From NCBI GenBank assembly GCA_030609125.1, contig JAUWCW010000010.1, positions 1-20,469 of the forward strand: a stretch of DNA of 20,469 nt, in the 5' to 3' direction. Shown here in pieces: positions 1 to 6,537 of the stretch. Source of the stretch: Candidatus Rokuibacteriota bacterium (GTDB lineage: Bacteria; JAUVQV01). Each line of letters starts with the position of its first letter. Positions within the stretch are counted from its first letter, which is position 1. A model generated the notes under the pieces. The model did not search any database and was not told the DNA's origin. It saw only the letters and a program-made list of their open reading frames with translations. The position numbers were made by a program, and so were the translations under genes.

Positions 1-144
1 ATCCAGACGCACCTGCTGGCCGGTGGTGAGGAGTGCGAAGAACACGTCCGCGACGGAGGGGCCTGCCCCGACTGCGGTGGTCCCGTCGAGCACGAAGGCG
101 GCTGCTGCGTCTGCCGCGCCTGCGGCTACTCCGAGTGCGCCTGA
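1..144 (+). CDS. nrdJ: Adenosylcobalamin-dependent ribonucleotide reductase, C-terminal tail (partial)
   Basis: Frame 1 is open from the left edge to a TGA at 142-144 and gives 47 residues. It carries a cysteine-rich tail: CPDCGG (Cys22, Cys25), then EGGCCVCRACGYSEC (Cys35, Cys38, Cys41, Cys46). This layout, ending in CGYSEC, is the usual C-terminal zinc-ribbon-like tail of class II (B12-dependent) ribonucleotide reductases, which reduce ribonucleotides to deoxyribonucleotides with or without oxygen. In these enzymes the tail cysteines are thought to re-reduce the active site. The catalytic domain lies outside the window, so the call rests on the tail alone. Another zinc-ribbon protein is possible but less likely, given how specific the GYSEC ending is. 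Confidence 0.72.
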   Translation: MQTHLLAGGEECEEHVRDGGACPDCGGPVEHEGGCCVCRACGYSECA

Positions 145-159
145 TCCGGCGCTTCCGTT
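137..159 (+). terminator. Possible weak intrinsic terminator after nrdJ
   Basis: A 5-bp GC stem (GCGCC at 137-141, GGCGC at 148-152) with a 6-nt loop overlaps the nrdJ stop codon and is followed by a T-rich run (TTCCGTTTCTT). The stem is short and the T-run is interrupted, so termination may be partial. Confidence 0.3.
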
Positions 160-175
160 TCTTAAGATATCAAGT

Positions 176-195
176 CGCTGTGGCTGACATGGCAC
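176..195 (+). repeat. 20-bp direct repeat, copy 1
   Basis: CGCTGTGGCTGACATGGCAC here matches CGCTATGGCCGACATGGCAC at 502-521 at 18 of 20 positions. The copies are 326 bp apart, one ahead of each small cysteine-rich protein gene. This copy ends 78 nt before the start codon at 274. It could be a shared protein-binding site, part of a promoter, or a relic of a tandem duplication. Confidence 0.6.
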
Positions 196-270
196 CCCTC
201 CAGATCTGCCCCGGGGTGCAAAGGCCGGTGCCATCAAGACTTTATGCCAGGGCGGGCAGGCAGGTACCAT
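189..270 (+). promoter_or_regulatory. Leader with competing hairpins
   Basis: The segment ATGGCACC (189-196) is a perfect complement of GGTGCCAT (227-234). The overlapping segment GCACCCC (192-198) is a perfect complement of GGGGTGC (213-219), so the two stems exclude each other. ATGGCACC can also pair 7 of 8 with GGTACCAT (263-270), which covers the AGG that is the only plausible ribosome-binding site for the ATG at 274. This could allow RNA-based control, or it could be chance in GC-rich DNA. It matches no riboswitch class I know. Confidence 0.3.
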
Positions 271-273
271 AAG

Positions 274-495
274 ATGAAATGCTGGGAATATCATAATTGC
301 CCGGAAAAAGTCAGGAGAACGTGCCCTGCTTTTTTGAAAGAAAATTGTCGGGAGTGCTGGCTGGTGACGGACAGGACATGTAAGGGTGGTTCCGCTACAA
401 AGGTGACGATTGAGGAAAAGCTGATCGAGTGCACCAGATGCAGTTTTTACAATAACGTATTGCAAAAGCAAATCGAGAAAAATACGGAAGCCTGA
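274..495 (+). CDS. Small cysteine-rich protein, two-CW type
   Basis: The 73-residue product begins MKCWEYHNCPEKVRRTCPAF and continues NCRECWLV, DRTCKGG and ECTRCSFYNNVL, with nine cysteines in all. The paired 'CWE..xC' and 'CPA...xCW' pattern is that of the small two-CW domain proteins common in Desulfobacterota and related bacteria, where similar modules occur alone or on sensory proteins. Their function is unknown; metal or iron-sulfur binding is a guess from the cysteines. I chose the ATG at 274 because the CW motif starts immediately after it; AGG at 262-264 is a weak ribosome-binding site. An in-frame upstream ATG at 244 would add an Arg/Gly stretch outside the motif. The end of this protein (CSFYNNVL) resembles the beginning of the next gene's product (CRFFNNVL). 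Confidence 0.75.
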   Translation: MKCWEYHNCPEKVRRTCPAFLKENCRECWLVTDRTCKGGSATKVTIEEKLIECTRCSFYNNVLQKQIEKNTEA

Positions 496-501
496 CACAC
501 G

Positions 502-521
502 CGCTATGGCCGACATGGCAC
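502..521 (+). repeat. 20-bp direct repeat, copy 2
   Basis: Second copy of the repeat at 176-195 (18 of 20 identical). It begins 7 nt after the stop of the first small cysteine protein gene and ends 58 nt before the start chosen for the second. The two copies therefore flank the first gene and precede each gene in the same orientation. Confidence 0.6.
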
Positions 522-579
522 GTAAGCTCTAAAGGCCCCCGTCTTCAATACGGTTAAAGTCTGCTGCAGGATGTATACT

Positions 580-825
580 ATGGGTATGAACAAGTGCCCT
601 GTCCTGGAGCAGTGCAGGTTCTTCAACAACGTCCTTGAGAATATGCCGGCCATCTCGGAATCGCTGATGGAGCAGTATTGCCTCGGTGACAATACAGAAT
701 GTGCGCGGTTCTTCATATTCGACGAGATAGGGAAGGAGCATCTTCCCGATGATGTTTTCCCGCACGAGATGGAAAAGGCGAAAAAGCTGGTCAGGAACTT
801 CAGGCACTACGGCAAGCCCAATTAG
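580..825 (+). CDS. Small cysteine-containing protein (YC..CAR motif)
   Basis: The 81-residue product contains KCPVLEQCRFFNNVLENMP, then EQYCLGDNTECARFFIFDEIG and LPDDVFPHEMEKAKKL. The pattern C-x4-C...FFNN...YC-x-G-(4-5 residues)-CARF...(L/V)P.D..P is a recurrent small module in anaerobic Proteobacteria-like lineages, found alone or attached to sensory and chemotaxis proteins; its role is undescribed as far as I know. Three in-frame ATGs exist (571, 580, 586). I chose 580 because AGGA at 568-571 then sits 8 nt upstream; the one at 571 has no spacing. It lies 84 nt after the previous gene and shares the FNN/YNNVL motif with it, which suggests a related pair. A role in redox or metal sensing would be speculation. 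Confidence 0.7.
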   Translation: MGMNKCPVLEQCRFFNNVLENMPAISESLMEQYCLGDNTECARFFIFDEIGKEHLPDDVFPHEMEKAKKLVRNFRHYGKPN

Positions 826-948
826 ACCCCTATCGGACCCTCTGTGTTATGAACACTGAATGCCATCCGGCAATCCGGCGCGGTCTACATGTCGCGACTG
901 CGGACCGGCTCTTTCGTCTCCGCAGCGGAGGCGCCACAGGCGAGAGAG

Positions 949-1227
949 ATGAAAGACGCTGAAATCATACGAGTCCGTCTGCATGAGACCGCGATCGGTT
1001 TTGACGCGGCGAGAAGGAAGGCCGACGAAAAAGCGGGAGAGAAGCTGAAGGAGCCGCTGCTCGTCGCCTGGTATGACGGGGTCAAGGGGATCGGGCATCC
1101 TGACGTTCACGAGTGCACGGACAAGCCCGGGTGGATGACCTACGCCGAAAGCCGCGGGGGAAGCACTACGGTGAACGTGAACGACGGGAGGTACATCCTG
1201 ATCTATGCGGAGGGGTCGCTGGAATGA
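949..1227 (+). CDS. DUF5619 / AF1782-like small protein
   Basis: The 92-residue product begins MKDAEIIRVRLHETAIGFDA and contains EPLLVAWYDGVKGIGHPDVH, ECTDKPGWMTYAESRGG and VNDGRYILIYA. The string of HET, AWYD, HPDVHEC, PGW..YAESRGG and NDG.YIFIY-like motifs matches, as I remember it, the family named after Archaeoglobus AF1782 (DUF5619), of unknown function. The ATG at 949 gives a product of domain size; AGG at 938-940 can serve as ribosome-binding site. An upstream in-frame ATG at 889 would add 20 residues with no family resemblance. The stop (TGA 1225-1227) overlaps the start of the following membrane heme protein as ATGA, so the two are translationally coupled and probably work together. 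No function should be claimed beyond that. Confidence 0.65.
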   Translation: MKDAEIIRVRLHETAIGFDAARRKADEKAGEKLKEPLLVAWYDGVKGIGHPDVHECTDKPGWMTYAESRGGSTTVNVNDGRYILIYAEGSLE

Positions 1228-2156
1228 CCGGAGTCCGTGCGGGCCTGGTACGAGCCGCGCTGCCGGCGCTCATCCTGCTTTTCGCCAACGCCTCTCCGGC
1301 CTTCGCTACGCCGGAGTTCTCGGAGCGGACGGCCCAGTCGTGCGGCACCTGCCACCTGGACAGGGACGGCGGGGAGCTGTCCCGCAAGGGGCTGGAGTTT
1401 GCCGCCTCGGGGTACGTGTGGCCGCCGAGCGGGGGCTACCGGCTGCTGGGGCCTGTCAGGAAGAGAATTCGCTTCTTCATCGGCCTTTTTCACATCGTTG
1501 CGGCCTTCATCTGGTTCGGGACCATCCTCTACGTCCACCTCATGCTCAGGCCCGCCTACGCCATGAAGGGTCTGCCGAAGGGGGAGGTGGCACTCGGCCT
1601 CGTCTCAATGGCCGTCGTCGGGATATCCGGCGTCCTGCTGACGATTTCGCGGATACGAAGCCTGGACGTTCTCGTTCGGAGTCCCTGGGGAATCATCCTC
1701 TCCGTAAAGATCGCCCTGTACCTGGTGATGATCTCGTCGGCGGCCTTTGTCATCATGGTCGTCGGGCCCCGGTTGAAGAAGGGCAGAACGGCAGGGCCCC
1801 TGCCGGCGGACGGGCTCTTCGGGCCGGAGGAACTCTCGGCTTTCGACGGGAAGGAGGGCAGACCCGCGCTCATCGCCTTCAACGAGACGGTGTATGACGT
1901 CTCGGCATTGAAGATGTGGGCGGGCGGGATGCACATGAAGCACCTTGCGGGGACGGACCTGACGGACGCAATAAAGAGAGCGCCCCACGGCGAGGAGAAA
2001 CTCGAGGTGGCCAAGGCGGCGGGAACTTTCAACCTGGAGACGAAGCCGTCCCTCACGCCGTACCAGAAAGCGTTCTATGTCGTGGCGTACATGAACCTTA
2101 CCATCGTCTTCATCGTACTCGGCACGATAGCGTTCTGGAGGTGGGGGTTCTACTAG
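1224..2156 (+). CDS. Composite membrane heme protein: CxxCH, CopD-like helices, cytochrome b5-like domain
   Basis: The 310-residue protein starts with a signal-like segment (residues 1-28, cleavage near AFA). A single c-type heme motif CGTCH follows at 40-44. Three hydrophobic helices come next (about 84-107, 121-143, 155-180); the first carries His90 and His105, as in CopD-like or cytochrome b561-like bundles. A cytochrome b5-like domain spans about 199-270 with MHMKHLAGTDLT and APH (His237, His240, His255 are candidate ligands). A C-terminal helix lies at about 283-306. The likely role is moving electrons across or along the cytoplasmic membrane; partner and donor are unknown. The ATG at 1224 overlaps the previous stop as ATGA; upstream codons in the same frame lie inside the previous gene. 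The gene ends 10 nt from the convergent menA stop. Confidence 0.75.
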   Translation: MTGVRAGLVRAALPALILLFANASPAFATPEFSERTAQSCGTCHLDRDGGELSRKGLEFAASGYVWPPSGGYRLLGPVRKRIRFFIGLFHIVAAFIWFGTILYVHLMLRPAYAMKGLPKGEVALGLVSMAVVGISGVLLTISRIRSLDVLVRSPWGIILSVKIALYLVMISSAAFVIMVVGPRLKKGRTAGPLPADGLFGPEELSAFDGKEGRPALIAFNETVYDVSALKMWAGGMHMKHLAGTDLTDAIKRAPHGEEKLEVAKAAGTFNLETKPSLTPYQKAFYVVAYMNLTIVFIVLGTIAFWRWGFY

Positions 2157-2166
2157 GCTGAACGGG

Positions 2167-3081
2167 CTAGAGAACGATCCCTATGGCGAAGAAGAGGCAG
2201 AAGACGAGGGTGTAGCGCGCCGTGCCCGCCAGGGCCCGGTTCATCGCCGGCCCGTCCCGGTACTCTTTCTCCAGCGTCCGCAGAAGGGGGACCGTCATCG
2301 GCAGGGTGAAAAAGGGGAGAGTGATCCAGCCGTCCGCCGACCCCGAGAGCCACAGCGCCAGCAGGATCAGGTATGCCCCCGCGATGAGGGCGACGTACTC
2401 CGCCAGGGTCCCCCGCGGCCCGAGTCGGACCGCCAGCGTCCGCTTGTCCACCTTCGAGTCGGTTTCGATGTCGCGCAGGTTGTTCACCACCAGGATCGCC
2501 GTGATGAGCAGTCCCGGAGGGACCGCCGCCGCCAGGGCAAAAGGTGTCAGGGCGAGGGCCTGGACGTAGTAGGTGCCGCAGACCGCGGCGAGCCCGAAGA
2601 AGAGAAAGACGAAGATGTCTCCCAGGCCGTGGGAGGCGATCGGCCAGGGGCCGCCGCTGTAGGCGAGGGCCGCCAGGATCGACGCCGTTCCGACGGCGAG
2701 TATCGGCCACCCCCCGACGGCGATGAGGTAGATGCCGACCAGGGCGGCGAGAAGAAAAACGAGTGCCATCCCCAGCCTGATATCTTCCGGGGAGATCAGT
2801 CCCGCCTGTGTGACCCTCAGGGGGCCCTTGCGCCCGGCGGTGTCGACGCCTTTTTTGAAATCGAAGTAGTCGTTGGCGAGATTGACTCCAACCTGAAGAA
2901 GGAGAGCCCCAGCCAGGGCGGCCAGGGCGGGAAGAGGAGCGAATGAGCCGTCGCGGACTGCCACGGCGGTCCCCACCGCCACCGGGGCCACCGCGGCGGG
3001 AAGGGTCTTGGGCCTGGCGGCCAGCATCCACGCCTGCCGCCGGGAGACGCCGGCGGTGTCCTGCACGGGGCTACGGCTCAA
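2167..3081 (-). CDS. menA: 1,4-dihydroxy-2-naphthoate polyprenyltransferase
   Basis: This 304-aa UbiA-superfamily membrane prenyltransferase attaches the polyprenyl chain to 1,4-dihydroxy-2-naphthoate, giving demethylmenaquinone. Family marks include an N-terminal AWMLAARPKTLPAAVAPVAVG (the W..RPKTL pattern of MenA), the first Asp motif NDYFDFKKGVD (residues 70-80) with RKGPLRVTQAGLI after it, and the second motif NNLRDIETDSKVDKRTLAVR (about 200-219). Several hydrophobic helices are spread along the chain. The start is a TTG at 3081, 7 nt after GGAG, and overlaps the end of menG by 11 nt. An internal ATG at 3027 would cut the conserved Trp region. It is the last gene of the operon. The sequence looks like classical MenA rather than the MqnP enzyme of the futalosine route. 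Confidence 0.9.
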   Translation of the reverse strand: MSRSPVQDTAGVSRRQAWMLAARPKTLPAAVAPVAVGTAVAVRDGSFAPLPALAALAGALLLQVGVNLANDYFDFKKGVDTAGRKGPLRVTQAGLISPEDIRLGMALVFLLAALVGIYLIAVGGWPILAVGTASILAALAYSGGPWPIASHGLGDIFVFLFFGLAAVCGTYYVQALALTPFALAAAVPPGLLITAILVVNNLRDIETDSKVDKRTLAVRLGPRGTLAEYVALIAGAYLILLALWLSGSADGWITLPFFTLPMTVPLLRTLEKEYRDGPAMNRALAGTARYTLVFCLFFAIGIVL

Positions 3082-3778
3082 CGGGGCGCTCCCCGACGTG
3101 CACCGCCATGGTGTTGAACATGAAGAGGTGGCAGCGGACCGCTGTCAGCCCGGACTCCCGCATGATCCGCGCCAGTTCCTCGGGAGACTTGAACCCCTCC
3201 GTCGACGCCGTCAGGTAGACGTAGGCCTCGCGATCGCCCGCCACCAGGCGTCCGAGGAGGGGGATGATGTGCCGGAGATAAAAAAGTATGAAAGGCCGCA
3301 GCAGCGACGGCGGCGGCGGGGTGGTGTCGAGACAGACCACTCTTCCTCCCGGCTTCACCACCCGGAGCTGCTCCCGGAAGGCGGCCTCCGCGTCGGGGAC
3401 ATTGCGGATCAGGTACCCGGAAGTGACGGCGTCGAAGCTCGCGTCGGGAAAGGGGAGGGCGAGGGCGTCGGCGGCGCACCAGTCGATCTTCCCGCCGCCG
3501 GGACGCGCCCTCCCGACGCGCATCATCTCCGTGGCAAAGTCTGCCCCTACCGCCCGCAGCTCCTCGATTTTCCGCATCGCTTCGAGGGCGATGTCGCCGG
3601 TGCCGCTGGCCACGTCAAGGAGGCGCTCCCCCCGGGCGAGGGCCGTCTCCCGCACCACCGCTTGCCGCCACGCGCCGTCCCGGCCGAAGGTCATGAGCCG
3701 GTTCATGAGCTGGTAGCGCCGGGCGATGCGGTCGAACATGGCCCGTACGTCGACGCCCTGTGCTTCCTTCTCCGCCAC
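3071..3778 (-). CDS. ubiE: Demethylmenaquinone methyltransferase (MenG/UbiE family)
   Basis: This 235-aa class I SAM-dependent methyltransferase performs the final C-methylation of demethylmenaquinone. Family features are MFDRIARRYQLMNRLMTFG (about 14-32) followed by WR; the SAM loop LLDVASGTGDIAL (53-65); DALALPFPDASFDAV; RNVPDAEAAFREQLRVVKPGG; and the C-terminal YLTASTEGF and MFNTMAVHVGE motifs. Length is normal for the family. Start is GTG at 3778, with GGAAGG 8 nt upstream and the permease stop 5 nt away. With menA next, the substrate is more likely demethylmenaquinone than a ubiquinone precursor; nothing else in the window bears on ubiquinone. Confidence 0.9.
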   Translation of the reverse strand: MAEKEAQGVDVRAMFDRIARRYQLMNRLMTFGRDGAWRQAVVRETALARGERLLDVASGTGDIALEAMRKIEELRAVGADFATEMMRVGRARPGGGKIDWCAADALALPFPDASFDAVTSGYLIRNVPDAEAAFREQLRVVKPGGRVVCLDTTPPPPSLLRPFILFYLRHIIPLLGRLVAGDREAYVYLTASTEGFKSPEELARIMRESGLTAVRCHLFMFNTMAVHVGERPVEP

Positions 3779-3783
3779 GGTGT

Positions 3784-4542
3784 CTACCTTCCCTCGAGGT
3801 GCAGGTGAGGGTTTGTTCTTCTTTCCAGCCAGTCCAGCCCCGCGTAGAGGATCAGGCCCAGCAGGCTCATGGCCAGGATCCCCGCGTACATCTCCCGGTA
3901 GCGCAGGACCTGATAGGTCTCGACGACGATGTAGTAGCCGAGGCCGTAGCGGGTCAGGGACTGCTCGGCGATAAAGAGCACGGCGATGGCCGTGCCGGTC
4001 GTCACCCGCAGGGCCGTCAGGGTAGCCGGCAGGGAGGCCGGGATGTAGACGTAGCGAAAGAGCGCCTTGCGTCCGGCGCCGAGGGAGCGCACCGAGAGGA
4101 TCAGCTCCGGCCGCAGCTGGGCAGCCTCATCGCGGACCACGACGAGGATCTGGAAGAAGAGAATGATGGCGATGAGAAAGATCTTCGAGAAATTGGTGAT
4201 CCCCATGAGGACATAGATGACCGGGAGGAGCACGATCTTCGGGATCGGGTAGACGATGGCGATGAGGGGGGCGAAGATCCGGTCCAGGCGCTTCATCTGT
4301 CCCAGGGCAAGCCCGGCGGGTGCCGCCGTCGCCGCCGCCAGGGTGATGGCGGCCAGCACCCTGGCGGCGCTGGCGAGGGTGTGCAGCCCGAGCTCTCCCG
4401 GCATGAGGCGGAAGAAGATCGGCAGCACCTCCCCGGGAGAGGGGAGGATCGGCCGGTTGATGACCCAGGCGAACAGCTGCCAGAGGACGAAGAACATGAC
4501 AATGCCGACGGCGCTGTCGCCGAGCCTAGAGCGTTGCTTCAT
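3784..4542 (-). CDS. ABC transporter permease, NitT/TauT (SsuC/TauC) family
   Basis: The 252-aa inner-membrane protein has about six hydrophobic segments. It carries the ABC-permease coupling (EAA) loop around 150-176: SLGAGRKALFRYVYIPASLP, then ALRVTTGTAIAVLFIAEQ. The N-terminal part (VLWQLFAWVINRPILPSPGEV) and the segment YPIPKIVLLPVIYVLMG are typical of permeases for sulfonates, nitrate, taurine or thiamine-pyrimidine type substrates. The ATG at 4542 lies inside the end of the ATPase gene (17-nt overlap), and the stop is 5 nt before menG. The substrate cannot be read from the sequence. Its place between its ATPase and two menaquinone enzymes suggests a ligand connected with quinone synthesis. 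Confidence 0.85.
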   Translation of the reverse strand: MKQRSRLGDSAVGIVMFFVLWQLFAWVINRPILPSPGEVLPIFFRLMPGELGLHTLASAARVLAAITLAAATAAPAGLALGQMKRLDRIFAPLIAIVYPIPKIVLLPVIYVLMGITNFSKIFLIAIILFFQILVVVRDEAAQLRPELILSVRSLGAGRKALFRYVYIPASLPATLTALRVTTGTAIAVLFIAEQSLTRYGLGYYIVVETYQVLRYREMYAGILAMSLLGLILYAGLDWLERRTNPHLHLEGR

Positions 4543-5329
4543 GGACTTCTCCGATAGCGGACCGCACCTGCTCGACCCTGGTCTGGTAAGCCTCGCTCCC
4601 GCGGTAGCCGGCTGCTCCGGCGCCGGGGTTGTCCAGAATACGAGGTGTGCGGTTGGGCGGGTGGCCGAGGACGAGAATCTTCTCGCCCAGAAAGGCCGCC
4701 TCCTCGATGTTGTGGGTGACGACGACGGTGGTCAGATCGCCTCCGCTCCCGGCCTCGCGTCGCAGCTCGTGGCTGAGCTCCTGCAGATCTTCCCGGGTCG
4801 GTGCGTCGAGGGCGGAGAAGGGCTCGTCCATGAGCAGCAGGTCCGGCTTGAGGGCCAGGGTGCGGGCAATGGCCGTTCTCTGGCGCTGCCCGCCGGAGAG
4901 CTGTGAGGGGTAGCTGGAGGCAAGATGGGCGATGCCGAGGCGCTCGAGCCAGTATTCAACCCGCCTCTTTGCCTCCTCCCGGTCGATTGTCTCGCCGGCG
5001 GGGGCGTGGAGGCCGTCGGGGCCGTAGAACTGCCGTATCGTGAGGCCCAGTATGGCGTTCTTCCAGACCGGCGCCCAGGGGAGAAGACCGTGGTCCTGCA
5101 GGATGAGGCCCGTCCCCGGCCGGGGTCTCTCCACGGCGCTGCCGGCGATGCGGACGCTGCCGGAGGCGGGGCGCAGCAGACCCGCCAGCAGGTAGAGGAG
5201 GGTCGTCTTTCCGCAGCCCGAGGCGCCGATGACCGCCCAGGACTCGCCGGCTCCCACGCGCCAGCTGAAGCTCTCGAAGATCGGCTGCTTCCGGCCGAAG
5301 GTGAACGTCAGATTCCGGACGTCAATCAT
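4526..5329 (-). CDS. ABC transporter ATP-binding protein, NitT/TauT (SsuB/TauB) family
   Basis: The 267-aa ATPase has Walker A GASGCGKTT (35-43), Q-loop Gln78 in LILQDHGLLPW, signature LSGGQRQR (144-151), Walker B LLLMDEPFSALD (164-175) and H-loop His206 in VVVTHNIEEA. The LLPW..V..N motif after the Q-loop is typical of the SsuB/TauB group. About 20 extra residues lie between the Q-loop region and the helical domain (about 97-120, around FYGPDGLHAPAGETIDREEA), compared with my memory of SsuB. The ATG at 5329 overlaps the TGA of the binding-protein gene as ATGA. It powers import through the downstream permease. Confidence 0.9.
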   Translation of the reverse strand: MIDVRNLTFTFGRKQPIFESFSWRVGAGESWAVIGASGCGKTTLLYLLAGLLRPASGSVRIAGSAVERPRPGTGLILQDHGLLPWAPVWKNAILGLTIRQFYGPDGLHAPAGETIDREEAKRRVEYWLERLGIAHLASSYPSQLSGGQRQRTAIARTLALKPDLLLMDEPFSALDAPTREDLQELSHELRREAGSGGDLTTVVVTHNIEEAAFLGEKILVLGHPPNRTPRILDNPGAGAAGYRGSEAYQTRVEQVRSAIGEVHEATL

Positions 5330-6321
5330 TTAGATTGGGCGAGAAACTCCCCGGTGACGGAGGTGTCGTACGGCGACTCGCCGTCGATCAGGCCCTTGCC
5401 GGAGAGCCACGCCACGACGTCCCCCCACTGGTTCCGTGAGGGGATCTCGCCGATGGGGAAGGGGGGAATGGAAAATGTCTCCTGGACGTTCTTCGGCACC
5501 CGCACCTTCTGAAGGAGGAGCGCACGGTAGGCCGTCGGGTCGGCGTTGATCTCCTCCGCGGCGCGGTTCCAGACCGCCAGGAAGCGCCGCACCCCCTCGG
5601 GGTTCTCGCGGAGGGTGGCGTCCCTGAAGGCGAGGATGGTGACGGCGTAGATCGGGTGCGAGGCGTCGTCCACCACCAGGGTCGCCCCGGAGGTGATGGC
5701 GCTCTGGGCGAGGGGGTCGGGGAGGGTGGCGGCCCGGATCTTTCCTTCCATCAGCAGCTGGTAGCGCTCGGGGATGGCCGGGACCGACTGGCTGACGATC
5801 TCGTCCGGGCTCAGCCCCTCCGCCTGCAGGAGACGGTCGGTGATGTACTCGATGATGGTGTTCTCCGAGATGGCCACCGGCACGCCGGCCAGGTCGGCCG
5901 GGGTGGTGATCCCGCTTCCCGGCGCAGCGATCACGCGGAAGATGGGAGATCCCGCATAGGCCTTCCGGGCGGTCATCACGACACGGATGCGGGTTTCCTC
6001 GCGGTTGAAGATAGCTGCCGCCGCGAGCTCGCCGAGCATGCCGTCCACCTGGCCGGCCTGCAGGAGCTGGTCGCGCTCGAGGGCGCTCGAGACCGGGATG
6101 GCGGTTACGTCCAGACCCTCCTCGGTGAAGTACCCCTTCTCCTCGGCCAGGTAGAAGGGGAGGACGTCGGTGATGGGAAGAAGGGCGAGTTTCAGGGGGG
6201 CCGGAGGTGCGGATGCCGGCGTCCCGGCTGACGGTTTCTCTTTACCCCCGCCGCAGGAAAAGAGGGTGAAGGCGAAGAGGGCTGTCATGAACAGAACGGT
6301 ATATACACGGGATCTTGTCAT
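5326..6321 (-). CDS. ABC transporter substrate-binding lipoprotein (NMT1/SsuA-like)
   Basis: The 331-aa protein has an N-terminal membrane segment ending in a lipobox LFSC (Cys23), then a Gly/Pro/Ala-rich linker. The mature domain opens with LKLALLPITDVLPFYLAEEK and GYFTEEGLDV, the classic start of NitT/TauT periplasmic binding proteins (family PF09084/PF13379-like). VDGMLGELAAAA, PADLAGVPVAISENT and MEGKIRAATLPDPLAQ follow the same fold pattern. It should be anchored to a membrane facing the periplasm and deliver a small ligand to the permease. It is the first gene of the operon. The ATG at 6321 follows GGAGG by 12 nt, slightly long; a TATTAT box at 6360-6365 on the minus strand could be its -10, without a clear -35. 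The ligand is unknown. Confidence 0.85.
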   Translation of the reverse strand: MTRSRVYTVLFMTALFAFTLFSCGGGKEKPSAGTPASAPPAPLKLALLPITDVLPFYLAEEKGYFTEEGLDVTAIPVSSALERDQLLQAGQVDGMLGELAAAAIFNREETRIRVVMTARKAYAGSPIFRVIAAPGSGITTPADLAGVPVAISENTIIEYITDRLLQAEGLSPDEIVSQSVPAIPERYQLLMEGKIRAATLPDPLAQSAITSGATLVVDDASHPIYAVTILAFRDATLRENPEGVRRFLAVWNRAAEEINADPTAYRALLLQKVRVPKNVQETFSIPPFPIGEIPSRNQWGDVVAWLSGKGLIDGESPYDTSVTGEFLAQSK

Positions 6322-6537
6322 CGATTGTCAGTGCCTCCAGAGTGGTTTTGAATGTTCGGATAATACAACAGAAACAGCCCAAAAGCACGCTGGAACAAAA
6401 CGCTTTCCACGACGCAGCGACCGCTCTTGCCGGGGGAGGGACGAGCAGTATGGCGTGCTGCCGGAGACAGGGCAGCCGAGCCGCGGTCCCCGCCGGTGGC
6501 GAAGCGCCTGATGAGAGGCTTCAGCTCCGGCATCGAT

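Noticed and set aside
189-270. c-di-GMP (GEMM) or cobalamin riboswitch
   Set aside because: TGCAAAGG at 217-224 recalls the GEMM core, and nrdJ nearby suggested B12, but the rest of either consensus is missing.
516-530. Sigma54 promoter (TGGCACG)
   Set aside because: The -24 half fits well, but the -12 position reads CT instead of GC at the required spacing; the copy at 190 fails too.
844-856. GTGTT/AACAC inverted repeat ahead of the DUF5619 gene as an operator
   Set aside because: Arms of only five bases and no convincing promoter around it; likely chance.
2167-3081. MqnP (futalosine-route prenyltransferase) or UbiA instead of MenA
   Set aside because: The RPKTLP start, NDYFDFKKGVD and the ETDSKVDKRTLAVRLG pattern are those of classical MenA.
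6457-6476. Terminator hairpin GCTGCC/GGCAGC behind the M29 aminopeptidase gene
   Set aside because: Six-bp stem without any T-run on either strand.
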